A stretch of DNA of 17,162 nucleotides from Alphaproteobacteria bacterium (GCA_018668475.1 JABJCZ010000097.1:1-17162); one strand, 5' to 3'. Shown: positions 7,326-14,541, counted from the stretch's first letter. Notes: a model not told the origin generated them from the sequence alone. Made by a program: numbers and translations.

Positions 7326-7367
7326 TTGACATATAGTCAATACAGTCTTTCCTATCGTCAGGAAAGA
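7326..7367 (+). promoter_or_regulatory. Repressor promoter with two inverted repeats (likely operators)
   Basis: TTGACATATAGTCAA (7326-7340) contains a perfect TTGAC/GTCAA inverted repeat whose left part is also a consensus -35 (TTGACA). About 17 bases on lies a weak -10 (TTCCTA/TCCTAT, 7349-7355). A second inverted repeat, TCTTTCCT (7346-7353) with AGGAAAGA (7360-7367), overlaps that -10 and the probable transcript start. Such placement is what one expects of autoregulation by the HTH/S24 protein starting at 7413. A further TTGACA occurs at 7304. Which protein binds is inference. Confidence 0.5.
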
Positions 7368-7412
7368 GAGACTTTCATAATAAGGTTAACTTCGAACGAA
7401 ATGAGGACCGGC

Positions 7413-8093
7413 ATGTCGAGCAGTGACATGAACGATTTTGGTGGACGGGTCCGCCGGCTACGAAAAATACGCGGCATGACCCAGGCCGATGTCGCCAGGG
7501 CCTTTGGGGTAACCCGCGCGGCCGTGCTCCAGTGGGAGCGTGGCACAACATTGCCCACGGCCGGGAAGCTGGAAGTGCTTGCAAGAGTACTTGCAACGAG
7601 CGTTAGCTACCTTCTTACGGGTGACACTGATAAATTAAGCCATCCTGAGTTAAGTGACGCGCCACCAGCGTTGAGGGAGGTGCCAATTGTCAGCTATGTG
7701 ATTGCTGGTGATTTCACCGATATCAGCGATGCCTATGCGACCGGTGACGGGCTTGATTACGTGAGCACATCCCTCACCCTCGGGCCCAATGCTTTTGCCC
7801 TCATTATTGAGGGCGAAAGCATGCTGCCGGAGTTTCGACCCGGGGATCGCATTATCGTGGATCCGAGCGCCACCCCTCGCCCGGGTGACTTCGTCGTCGC
7901 CCGACTGGAAGCTGAGGATCGGGCTACATTCAAGAAGTTCCGCGCTCGTGGCGGAGATTCTCAAGGGGTGGACATCATCGACCTCGTTCCCCTGAACGAA
8001 GATTGGCCGACGCTGCGCATCGATGCCCACAACCCAGGCCGGGTGGTTGCCACGCTGATTGAGCATCACCGCCGATTTCGCCGTCAGGGCTAG
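7413..8093 (+). CDS. LexA/CI-like repressor: XRE HTH plus S24 self-cleaving peptidase
   Basis: A 226-residue repressor that should keep the phage-like element silent and be inactivated by RecA-stimulated self-cleavage after DNA damage. Residues about 10-67 are an XRE HTH (RRLRKIRGMTQADVARAFGV, then TRAAVLQWERGTTLP). The peptidase half has the probable cleavage site Ala98-Gly99 (YVIAGDF), the nucleophile Ser136 in EGESMLPEFRPGD, and the general base Lys in ATFKKF (174 or 175). All catalytic parts are present, so it looks functional. The ATG at 7413 is preferred: GAGGA lies 6 bases upstream. In-frame ATGs at 7401 and 7428 are less likely. A promoter with two inverted repeats lies upstream, and the gene is divergent from the HTH gene at 6535-7164. 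Confidence 0.92.
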   Translation: MSSSDMNDFGGRVRRLRKIRGMTQADVARAFGVTRAAVLQWERGTTLPTAGKLEVLARVLATSVSYLLTGDTDKLSHPELSDAPPALREVPIVSYVIAGDFTDISDAYATGDGLDYVSTSLTLGPNAFALIIEGESMLPEFRPGDRIIVDPSATPRPGDFVVARLEAEDRATFKKFRARGGDSQGVDIIDLVPLNEDWPTLRIDAHNPGRVVATLIEHHRRFRRQG

Positions 8094-8663
8094 CGCAGCC
8101 CACATTCGCCTCTCATTGGCGCCACGTACCGGCCAGTCTGCCCCCACAGTAATTAATTCAGAAAAGACGCCCGCTGCCATATAGACGCCGCAATTTGCCG
8201 TCATGTTCAGCGCCACAGGGAGAGCAGCCGGGTGTGAGGCATCTCTAAAGGTTGAATATCACCCACGTGAATGCGACTAACGGGATTGTGGTCTCAATGT
8301 TGCGATTCAACCCATAGGGGCACCTTGTTTAGCGGCGGGCAAGCTCTGACGGACAGCGTCCTACCGACGTCTCCCCCCCACCGTCAAGCTGCCCCCGCCG
8401 CCCGGCAAGCAAAGTCAGGCGCCTATTCAACGCGCTCGAAAACGCCTTGTATGCGACGCTGAGGCGCGACCGACCCGGCAAGCGCGGCCTTTGTAAAGCC
8501 GAACTCGTTTCGTGATCTCCAGGTCCTAGCAAAAATATCATGTATAGTATTGATTTATAAATTGCTAGTTATACTATACATTTGAGTCACACGAGCCTGC
8601 GAGTATCTGGCAATTCTCCGAGCCAGATGAACGCCGGCCATCGCAAGAAAGGCGCCAGCCGAT
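8094..8663. other. 570-base gene-poor stretch
   Basis: No reading frame here has a credible ribosome site or protein-like composition; the frames at 8271-8541 are short and Arg/Ser-rich on both strands. The notable content is the AT-rich inverted-repeat island at 8526-8581, which contrasts sharply with the GC-rich surroundings and probably controls the operon at 8664-9472. I see no tRNA or attachment-site signature. Confidence 0.5.
8526..8581 (+). promoter_or_regulatory. AT-rich operator/promoter island with interleaved inverted repeats
   Basis: Two perfect inverted repeats interleave. ATGTATAGTAT (8540-8550) pairs with ATACTATACAT (8571-8581), 20 bases apart; CTAGCAA (8526-8532) pairs with TTGCTAG (8562-8568). 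A weak promoter can be read within: TTGATT (8550-8555), 16 bases, TACTAT (8572-8577). It lies 82 bases upstream of the two-gene operon. The 11-bp half-sites about three helical turns apart (31 bp start to start) suit two dimers or one looped complex on the same DNA face. The half-site shares TATAGT with the repressor operator at 7326-7340, so the same regulator may bind both. Confidence 0.5.
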
Positions 8664-8948
8664 ATGTATGATCCCGTCCGCCTGAGAGACCTTGAGACCA
8701 CATACAATGGCCCCATACCGGGGCATTTGCTGAGCGCTGCCCGCCTGCCAGAGGGGCCGCTCGGCCAGCGGCTGCGGCGCGAGGGCGCACTGCGCTTTGC
8801 CCGCTGGAACCTATTGATCACCCGCGACCCCCGCCATCAGCCACGTGCCGCCGCCGGGCTCTTGCAAGCGGCAAATGCCGTGCTCGCCGGGCGCTTGATC
8901 TCCAACCCTTTGATCGGAGATCAGCAAGTAAAAGGAGACCAGGCATGA
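8664..8948 (+). CDS. Hypothetical protein, first gene of a coupled pair
   Basis: A 94-residue protein that I do not recognise. It begins MYDPVRLRDLETTYNGPIPG and continues with an Arg/Leu/Ala-rich helical middle (GQRLRREGALRFARWNLLIT) and an Ala-rich helix (AAAGLLQAANAVLAGRL). There is no signal peptide or membrane segment, and no cysteines. An AAAGG site lies rather far (about 12 bases) from the ATG. Its TGA stop overlaps the ATG of the next gene (ATGA at 8945-8948), which points to translational coupling and supports both frames. Upstream is the AT-rich inverted-repeat island at 8526-8581. Confidence 0.55.
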   Translation: MYDPVRLRDLETTYNGPIPGHLLSAARLPEGPLGQRLRREGALRFARWNLLITRDPRHQPRAAAGLLQAANAVLAGRLISNPLIGDQQVKGDQA

Positions 8949-9472
8949 ATAGCGACCTCGCTGCACTACGCAGTATTCTCAGCGGGCTCTCGAACGACAT
9001 CGAGAAACGCCGACGCACAGATCGAGAGAGAACCGGAGACCGGAACCGGGTCCAGAGTAGCGAGCGCACCGGGCATGACAGGCACAGCGGGCGCAGCAAC
9101 TCGCGCACTTTCAATCGACAGAAGCCGCCCTCATCCAGTCGCCATGAGCCCTACCTGCTCGGCACCAAAGTGACCGTGCAGACCGGCCCGCACGCGAAGC
9201 GCCCACCCGATAACGGAACGACTGCCGCAGGGCCCGAGCAAGTCCCCGTATCCAGTGGATTAAACGGCGCCATCACCGGGCGCACTTACGAGGCCGACCC
9301 GGTCTACGACATAACGCTGGCGACCGGCCACGTATTGACCGGCCTGCCTCCCACGGCGTTCTCGCCTAAAACCATTGCACGCCCTGCCTTATCGCGTCGG
9401 GCCTTTTCGCCCCGGTTATTCCCGCGCACAGTATTCTCACGTGTTGGACGCGACCGGCCCATGCAGCCATAG
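8945..9472 (+). CDS. Hypothetical basic protein with possible SH3-like barrel
   Basis: A 175-residue protein of unknown function. Residues 1-24 form a probable helix (LAALRSILSGLSNDIEKRRR). About 25-68 are Arg/Ser/Asp/His-rich and probably disordered. Residues about 70-135 look like small beta strands around glycines: LLGTKVTVQTGPHAK, then GLNGAITGRTYEADPVYDI, then LATGHVLTGLPP. This KOW/Tudor-like rhythm suggests an SH3-like barrel (inference). The C-terminus is basic, with three near-repeats of LSRRAFSPRLFPRT type. A strong AAAAGGAG site precedes the ATG, which overlaps the upstream stop (ATGA). The charge suggests nucleic-acid binding, but no family is recognised. Confidence 0.6.
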   Translation: MNSDLAALRSILSGLSNDIEKRRRTDRERTGDRNRVQSSERTGHDRHSGRSNSRTFNRQKPPSSSRHEPYLLGTKVTVQTGPHAKRPPDNGTTAAGPEQVPVSSGLNGAITGRTYEADPVYDITLATGHVLTGLPPTAFSPKTIARPALSRRAFSPRLFPRTVFSRVGRDRPMQP

Positions 9473-9622
9473 GCATGGGTGCGCGGGCTCTATCTCGCGC
9501 CCGCAGCTGCGCCGGCCCCAGCCATAATCGGCATCATCCAAAACCACGCGCAATAGCGGAATGCCGGAAGAGTGCGCTTGCGCGCTCAAAATGAACGGGG
9601 CGGCGTGAGTTTTACAGATCGC

Positions 9623-9919
9623 CTATTTGTCGGAAAATAGTTTGCCCAGGGCGCGGCCCACTTCGCGGGCTGGGTCTTTAGCGCTGGCGATCTCTGCAAC
9701 CTTGTCGGCGGCGCGGGTCATGGTGTCGTCGGCTTTTTTGATGGCGCTCTTGGCCGGGCTAGCGGTCGTTGCGGTCGTTACCGCATCAACTGTTTTTTCC
9801 GCCACCTTCTCCATGCCCCTGTCAGCGGCGCGCACGGCGTCGATCGCCTTGGCCTGCACACGCGGGTTGCCGGCCACCTTCCGAACGGCCATCCAGGCCA
9901 GTTTATGCACGATCGACAT
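9623..9919 (-). CDS. Small Ala/Lys-rich helical hypothetical protein
   Basis: A 98-residue protein that I cannot assign to a named family. After a short amphipathic start (MSIVHKLAWMAVRKVAGNP) it is almost all Ala, Lys, Asp, Glu and Val in helical patterns: VQAKAIDAVRAADRGMEKVA, KSAIKKADDTMTRAADKVAE, DPAREVGRALGKLF. There are no cysteines, aromatics are few, and there is no cleavable signal or full membrane segment. This resembles small LEA-like or membrane-associated helical proteins in general character only. The ribosome site is weak. The opposite strand has an open frame (9627-9986), but its hydrophobic run is the complement of these Ala codons. It lies 124 bases downstream of the hendecad gene, on the same strand. 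Confidence 0.6.
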   Translation of the reverse strand: MSIVHKLAWMAVRKVAGNPRVQAKAIDAVRAADRGMEKVAEKTVDAVTTATTASPAKSAIKKADDTMTRAADKVAEIASAKDPAREVGRALGKLFSDK

Positions 9920-10043
9920 GGCTAATGACTCACTATTTGCCGTTTACATCTGTGCCCGGATCATGGCGCGCCCTACGTCGCTTTAGCAAGGGCATTGACG
10001 GAAGGGCACTCCCGGCCGCAAACAGGCGTGGCCTCATGTCCCG

Positions 10044-10745
10044 CTAGTAATCATGGGATTCACGCTGGACGCGGATCTCCCACAGGTGGCGCGCACGTTC
10101 GGCTCTGATCTCGTTGCGATCTCGCAGGCGGGCGGCCTTGATCTCAGCGCGATCCTTCTCACGGGCGACACGGGCCTCAGCACGGTCACGGTCACGAATG
10201 GCATTGGCCTCCGCCTTGCGCCGATTGCGCTCGGCCCGGGCCTCCTTACGAATACGCAAACGCTCGGCTCGATCCTCGATCCGCTCGTGGCGCGCGGTGG
10301 TCGATTGCTCTTCACGAATGCTCTCCCGCACGGCCCGAGTCTCGGTGCGGTCAGCTTCGCGCTTGGCGTCGGCCTCGGCCCGGTTGCGCTCGCGCAACTC
10401 ATCGGCATCGGCTTTCGCGCGCTTGCGCATGGCCTGCGCTTCCGCGCGATTGCGCTTGCGAGTGGCGGCTTCCTCCGCCGCGACACGGGTGCGCTCGGCA
10501 TCAAGCTCCGCCTTGTTACGTGTCCGCATGGCATCGGCCTCGGCCCGGTTGCGCTCGCGCACGAAATCGGCCTCGGCCTTGTTGCGTGCTCGCAGGGATT
10601 CCACTTCAGCCTGCATTTCGTCAGCAACCGTCGGCGTATCATCAGCCGTATCGGCCCAAGCGGAACCAGCCCCGCCAAGGGCCGGCAACAACAGCAACAC
10701 GGTGGCGATCCCTGCCACCGATCCCAGTCCAGCCAGTCTCTTCAT
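10044..10745 (-). CDS. Exported protein of sixteen 11-residue (hendecad) helical repeats
   Basis: A 233-residue protein. Residues 1-31 are a clear Sec signal peptide (MKRLAGLG, a Leu/Ala hydrophobic run, cleavage after GSAWA), so it acts in the periplasm or outside. Residues 52-227 divide without gaps into sixteen 11-residue units with consensus R-x-R-N-R-A-E-A-D-A-x, such as RERNRAEADAM and RDRDRAEARVA. The periodicity suits a hendecad coiled coil or a charged single helix rather than a heptad coil. It recalls the 11-mer periodicity of group 3 LEA proteins, but the residues differ. The ATG at 10745 follows AAGGAG. Function unknown; a stalk, spacer or stress-protective role is possible. It lies downstream of the exported caspase-like gene on the same strand, about 490 bases away. 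Plus-strand frames across it are shadows of the 33-base repeat. Confidence 0.82.
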   Translation of the reverse strand: MKRLAGLGSVAGIATVLLLLPALGGAGSAWADTADDTPTVADEMQAEVESLRARNKAEADFVRERNRAEADAMRTRNKAELDAERTRVAAEEAATRKRNRAEAQAMRKRAKADADELRERNRAEADAKREADRTETRAVRESIREEQSTTARHERIEDRAERLRIRKEARAERNRRKAEANAIRDRDRAEARVAREKDRAEIKAARLRDRNEIRAERARHLWEIRVQRESHDY

Positions 10746-11237
10746 GTTGAAGCTCCTTCCTGTTTCCGATACTTGCCCGTGCGCATGACAGCCCTGAGAG
10801 CATGCCCTCGCGCAGCACACAACGCGAATCGACGGAAGTATCCTACCTTAGTCCTAGGAATAATTCCCTCGCCCTCGGACCACCTCTCGCAATCACCGCG
10901 GGGCGAAAACACGCGATCACGCGGTATCAATGACCGTTAATAAGACGCAACAAATCTCAGCACCGGCGCCGCCAACAGTGTCGACTCGGTCCGGCGAAAT
11001 AAATTTGTTCCCTCCATGTTTTCGAATTCAGCCTATACCCATATTTTATTTCAGGAATAAGCGTCGCCTGTTCTGCTTTCGGACGCCTTTTTTGAGCGAG
11101 CGCTCAACAGCGGATATGTGCACTTGTTTTTCGGGGCCGGCCAGCCTGCTAAGCTCGGCCATTAACTCAGCATGGACTGAAATCAGCCGGTTGTTGAGTG
11201 CACCGCTAGGTTACTCAAAAAGGCTGCGCGCGACCGC
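10746..11237. other. Gap between the hendecad gene and the caspase-like gene
   Basis: I see no supported gene in this 492-base stretch. It includes a 6-bp inverted repeat TTGAGC/GCTCAA (11092-11107, loop GAGC) and, just after the caspase-like stop on the minus strand, an imperfect GC-rich hairpin (11245-11222) followed by TTTTT (11221-11217), which may be a weak terminator. The 10840-10870 part, upstream of the hendecad gene, is AT-richer and contains the palindromes CCTAGG and GGAATTATTCC; it could hold its promoter, but no clear -35/-10 pair stands out. Confidence 0.4.
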
Positions 11238-13355
11238 TCAGCGCCGGTGAGGCACAAAGATGAAATCGCCGCCATCGTGCCCAGCCAGGCGCACGTCGGA
11301 ATATTGCGGCGTCTGATTGGCGTTGACCGCCACGCGCTCACGCACCGGGCGGAACAGGTTCTGCGCGTCGATCACCTCGGTGTTGTCCCGTAGCACATTG
11401 ATCAACGTGCGGGCAAAGACGGAGTGGCCATCACCACCGGAATCAGTGACCGGCTCCAGCCCGCCCGATGACAGCGCCGTACGCGAACGCTTTGCCGCCA
11501 TACGAGAGAGCCATGCGCGTCGATCTTCCCAGGTTTCAAGATTGGCGTTGACCGCGCGCACCAGCGTGCCGGAATAGCAGCTGTCCGCAATCACCAGCAG
11601 ATGGCGCGCGGGAATGGCCTTCAGCATGTCGGTAATATCTGCGTTGGAGACCCAGTTGGTTGGGTTGTCAGGGGCCGCATCCACCGGCAGCCAGTAACCG
11701 CGCTCTGTAATCGGATCAACAATACCGTGGCCGGCATAATAGATGAGCAGATTATCGTCGAAGGTTAGCCGCGCGCGCAGCGCACTCATCGCGCCGATCA
11801 CATCGGACCGTGTGGCGTTGGTCAGCGTCTGCACTTCAAAGCCGTAGTCATCGGCGAGAATGTCCGAGACCGCTTCGGCATCGGCTATGGCCGTCTTCAG
11901 AACTGGCATGCCGACATACTCGTTATTGCCGATCGCCAGGGCATGAAATTTGCCAAGGTCGAGGTCAAGCAGACGGCGGGTGACCTGCACTTTGCGTTCC
12001 GCCCGATTGCCCCATTCGTCAATGGCAACAACCACAACTTCGGTATCGCCCACGGCCACCGCCCGGCTGAGCTTGAAACTGCCGTCGTCCGCCACCCGCA
12101 CCGGTCGATCATCGACCCGCACGTCAGCGATGGTCGAACCATCCGTCACCTGCCCCTCTATCACGACTTCCGGCCGCTCGGTCTCCAGCAGCACGGGCAA
12201 CGCAATTTCGGGTGGTGCGCGGTCCGTGGCAACGTCCGGCTCGGGCTCGGGCTCCAGTGCCAACCTCGACTCAGGATCTGTGGCCGGGTCGGCGGCGGTA
12301 GTTACCGTGGTGCGGCTGACAATGATGCGCGCGATGGTCTGATTGCCCCACTCATCAAGAGCCGTCACCTCGATTTCGCTCACCCCCCGCGGCACGCCGC
12401 GCCGAAGCGAGAACTGCCCGCCCGCACTCAGCGTCACCGGCTCTCCAGCGACCGTCACCTCGATCAGTGCCGAGTTGTCGAGCACACCGCCCGTAATCTC
12501 AACAATAGCGCTAGCCGTCTCAATGCGCGGCGGCACGGCGATCAACGGTGGCGACGTATCTGCGCTGCGTGTGGCCATATCACCGGCCTCAGTTTCGGCA
12601 ACAACAGTGGCGCTGCGCCGCACGGTAATTCGATGGTCGGCAAAGTTGCCCCACTCATCCATGGCCGTAATCACGATGGTGCTTTCGCCCAGCGGTACGG
12701 CCCGGCTGAGCGAGAACCGCCCGGCGCCGTCCAACACCACCGGCCGGCTATCAACGGCAAACTCCACAACCCGGCTGGCATCGGCAACGCTGCCTTCCAA
12801 CACGACAACGGCCTCGTTGGTGGCGATCTCTTTGCGGGCGTCGATCAGCGGGGCCGCACCATCAGCCCGCACATCTGCATTCGCGGCATCCTGTCGGGCG
12901 CCTTCTGGGCCCGCCTGTGACTCCGACTTTGGGGTTGCGGGCTCGACCAGTACAAGCGACCAGTCACCAGTGCACCTTCTATCCGTACCGCCGCCAGCGG
13001 CCTTGCCATTCTCGAATTTTCCACTGATGACCGAAGCCGCGCGGCCAATAATCCTGCCGCCTTCAATCGAGCCGTTGCTCGTGATACGGCCAGCAAACTC
13101 CATATCACGGCTGCCGATGGTCGTCTTGCCGCCCTGGAGCCTGAACGGCGCGCGGAAGGTACCGTCCTCGACCTCAACAACCAGGGTGGCATGCCCGCCA
13201 CAGTATCGCAGCTCACCTTCCCAGCGCCCATCAGAACTGGCTGCGGCCTGAGCTGCCGGCAACAGACCGGCGACGGCGAAAAGGATGGCAACCGCACCTG
13301 CTACGCCTGCGCACACGCCAGCCGACCGCCATATCGCCTGCAACAAAGGTCCCAT
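11238..13355 (-). CDS. Exported caspase-like (C14) peptidase with three Ig-like repeats
   Basis: A 705-residue protein. Residues 1 to about 39 are a Sec signal peptide ending LLPAAQA. About 42-140 is a small beta-rich domain with paired cysteines (RYCGGHATLVVEVEDG; RRCTGDW). Three Ig-like repeats follow at about 170-248, 270-349 and 383-461; each ends with the pattern F-S-L-x-R ... DEWGN and resembles bacterial Ig/glucodextranase-B modules. About 465-705 is the caspase fold, with catalytic His in YYAGHG (about 543) and Cys in DSCYSG (about 593), both intact. It should be a periplasmic or outer-surface cysteine peptidase with Arg/Lys preference (family knowledge). GGAGG lies 8 bases before the ATG at 13355; a GTG at 13358 is equally near. 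It is followed by the exported hendecad gene. The substrate is unknown. Confidence 0.9.
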   Translation of the reverse strand: MGPLLQAIWRSAGVCAGVAGAVAILFAVAGLLPAAQAAASSDGRWEGELRYCGGHATLVVEVEDGTFRAPFRLQGGKTTIGSRDMEFAGRITSNGSIEGGRIIGRAASVISGKFENGKAAGGGTDRRCTGDWSLVLVEPATPKSESQAGPEGARQDAANADVRADGAAPLIDARKEIATNEAVVVLEGSVADASRVVEFAVDSRPVVLDGAGRFSLSRAVPLGESTIVITAMDEWGNFADHRITVRRSATVVAETEAGDMATRSADTSPPLIAVPPRIETASAIVEITGGVLDNSALIEVTVAGEPVTLSAGGQFSLRRGVPRGVSEIEVTALDEWGNQTIARIIVSRTTVTTAADPATDPESRLALEPEPEPDVATDRAPPEIALPVLLETERPEVVIEGQVTDGSTIADVRVDDRPVRVADDGSFKLSRAVAVGDTEVVVVAIDEWGNRAERKVQVTRRLLDLDLGKFHALAIGNNEYVGMPVLKTAIADAEAVSDILADDYGFEVQTLTNATRSDVIGAMSALRARLTFDDNLLIYYAGHGIVDPITERGYWLPVDAAPDNPTNWVSNADITDMLKAIPARHLLVIADSCYSGTLVRAVNANLETWEDRRAWLSRMAAKRSRTALSSGGLEPVTDSGGDGHSVFARTLINVLRDNTEVIDAQNLFRPVRERVAVNANQTPQYSDVRLAGHDGGDFIFVPHRR

Positions 13356-13448
13356 CACCGTGTCCTCCGCATCCCAATCCGTGCACCGCTCACCCTAAAC
13401 TGAAGCCACCGGCAACGCGAATCGGGGACACCGCAACACCGGGCAAAC

Positions 13449-13509
13449 GCTGCGCCCCCTCCGAGCGCAACGAAGGCAAGCGCGACCGCGCCGCCGCCCA
13501 AGCGGCGGC
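13449..13509 (-). repeat. GC-rich interspersed repeat, copy B
   Basis: The reverse complement of this segment matches copy A (31-94) over about 60 bases with few differences. It includes an exact 18-base run (13474-13491 against 48-65) and a 10-base run (13460-13469 against 69-78). Both copies carry a hairpin at the same end, here GCCGCCG/CGGCGGC (13490-13509) and in copy A CGCCGC/GCGGCG, so the structure is kept although the bases differ. It lies between the caspase-like gene start and the hydrolase stop; no T-run follows, so it is not a standard terminator. Confidence 0.75.
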
Positions 13510-13551
13510 TAGCCTCCGTGGCGCCTGAACTCAGACAGACCAGCCCCGGTT

Positions 13552-14502
13552 TCAGGCCACCGCGTTGCGGATAGCGGCGGCGGCCATGCCGAGAGCATCT
13601 TTTGCTTCGTCGATGGCGGCGCCGAGTGACCAGAATGCATGGATCTGGTGCTCGTAATTAACGTGCTGCACCGGCACGCCCGCCCCCTCGAGGGCCTTCA
13701 CGTAAGCGATACCTTCATCCAGCAGCGGGTCAAAGCCGGCGGTGATGACCAGCGCTGGTGGCAGGCCGTCAAACCGCTCGGCCCGAAGTGGTGATACGCG
13801 CGGATCCATCTTCTCGGCATCCGAATTCAGATAGCACTCGGCAAACCACGCCATCATCTCTTTCGAGAGCAGATAGCCTTCCGCAAATTTACCATAGGAC
13901 GCGGTTTCCAAAGTGCCAACATCGGTCACCGGATAGACCAGCACCTGATAGGCGAGATTGATATCGCGATCATCGCGGAGCGCCTGGGTCACTGCCGCGA
14001 CCAGGCAGCCGCCGGCGGAATCACCGACCAGCGCCATGCAGCTGGCATCTGCGCCCAGCCCGGCGGCCTCTGCCCAGGCCCAGCGGGTGGCGACGATGCT
14101 GTCATCCACGGCGATCGGAAAGCGGTGCTCGGGCGCAAGGCGATAATCCACTGAGACGACCACTGCCGGCGTTCGCTCGCACAAGTTCTGGCACACGGCG
14201 TCATAGGCATCGAGCCCGCCCAGCACGAAACCACCGCCGTGAAAATGCAACACCAGCGGCAGCTCCTGCACACCGCCACGGGCAGCCTCAGTTGGCTGGT
14301 AGATACGCACCCCGATCTCGCCATCGGGAACCGGAATCATCCGATCTTCCATGCTGCCGATGTCGGGCGCCGGTGTCGCCAGGTCTGCCGAGATCGTGTT
14401 GAAAAACTCACGCGCCTCGTCGATCGGCATTTCCCAATATTGCGGGCCATCGGCGGCGGCAATTTCGTCCAGCAGGCCCTTCGTCTGCGGATCAAGCGTC
14501 AT
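13552..14502 (-). CDS. Alpha/beta hydrolase, HSL (hormone-sensitive lipase) family esterase
   Basis: A 316-residue esterase/lipase-like enzyme expected to hydrolyse carboxylic esters in the cytoplasm. The oxyanion-hole motif HGGGF is at residues 88-92, and the nucleophile elbow GDSAGG at 160-165 (Ser162). The acid is Asp258 in AGFDPLLDEG, and the base is His288 in HQIHAF. The catalytic triad is complete and the length is typical of bacterial HSL (family IV) esterases. The ATG at 14502 has GGGGGAG 9 bases upstream; a TTG at 14520 would lie on that site itself. It starts 39 bases after the flavin monooxygenase stop on the same strand, so the two are probably one operon that oxidises and then hydrolyses an organic substrate, as in Baeyer-Villiger-like lactone or ester pathways (inference). 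Confidence 0.92.
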   Translation of the reverse strand: MTLDPQTKGLLDEIAAADGPQYWEMPIDEAREFFNTISADLATPAPDIGSMEDRMIPVPDGEIGVRIYQPTEAARGGVQELPLVLHFHGGGFVLGGLDAYDAVCQNLCERTPAVVVSVDYRLAPEHRFPIAVDDSIVATRWAWAEAAGLGADASCMALVGDSAGGCLVAAVTQALRDDRDINLAYQVLVYPVTDVGTLETASYGKFAEGYLLSKEMMAWFAECYLNSDAEKMDPRVSPLRAERFDGLPPALVITAGFDPLLDEGIAYVKALEGAGVPVQHVNYEHQIHAFWSLGAAIDEAKDALGMAAAAIRNAVA

Positions 14503-14541
14503 GGTCTTCGTCTCCCCCAACTCAGCGTATTTTCTTTGTTT

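Noticed and set aside
7650..8216. Minus-strand 188-codon frame
   Set aside because: It is fully antisense to the S24 repressor, whose catalytic residues are intact on the plus strand.
9483..9504. GCGGGC/GCCCGC hairpin after the 8945-9472 gene as a terminator
   Set aside because: The stem is only 6 bp with a 10-base loop and no T-run follows, so it cannot be called.
9627..9986. Plus-strand frame with hydrophobic runs that resembles a membrane protein
   Set aside because: The hydrophobic run is the complement of Ala/Asp/Lys codons in the minus-strand gene, and it lacks a ribosome site.
10065..10592. 33-base periodic DNA considered as a tandem repeat or CRISPR array
   Set aside because: The units are contiguous, diverged and in frame; there are no spacers, and the period is that of the protein hendecads.
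10053..10940. Long plus-strand frames (10053-10940, 10114-10788) with regular glycine or arginine/serine patterns
   Set aside because: They are the complement of the 33-base periodic hendecad coding sequence, which has a signal peptide and ribosome site on the minus strand.
11943..13251. Plus-strand frames of 325 and 302 codons over the caspase-like gene
   Set aside because: They are Ser/Thr/Arg or His/Arg/Gly-rich without domains. The minus strand encodes intact caspase motifs across the same DNA.
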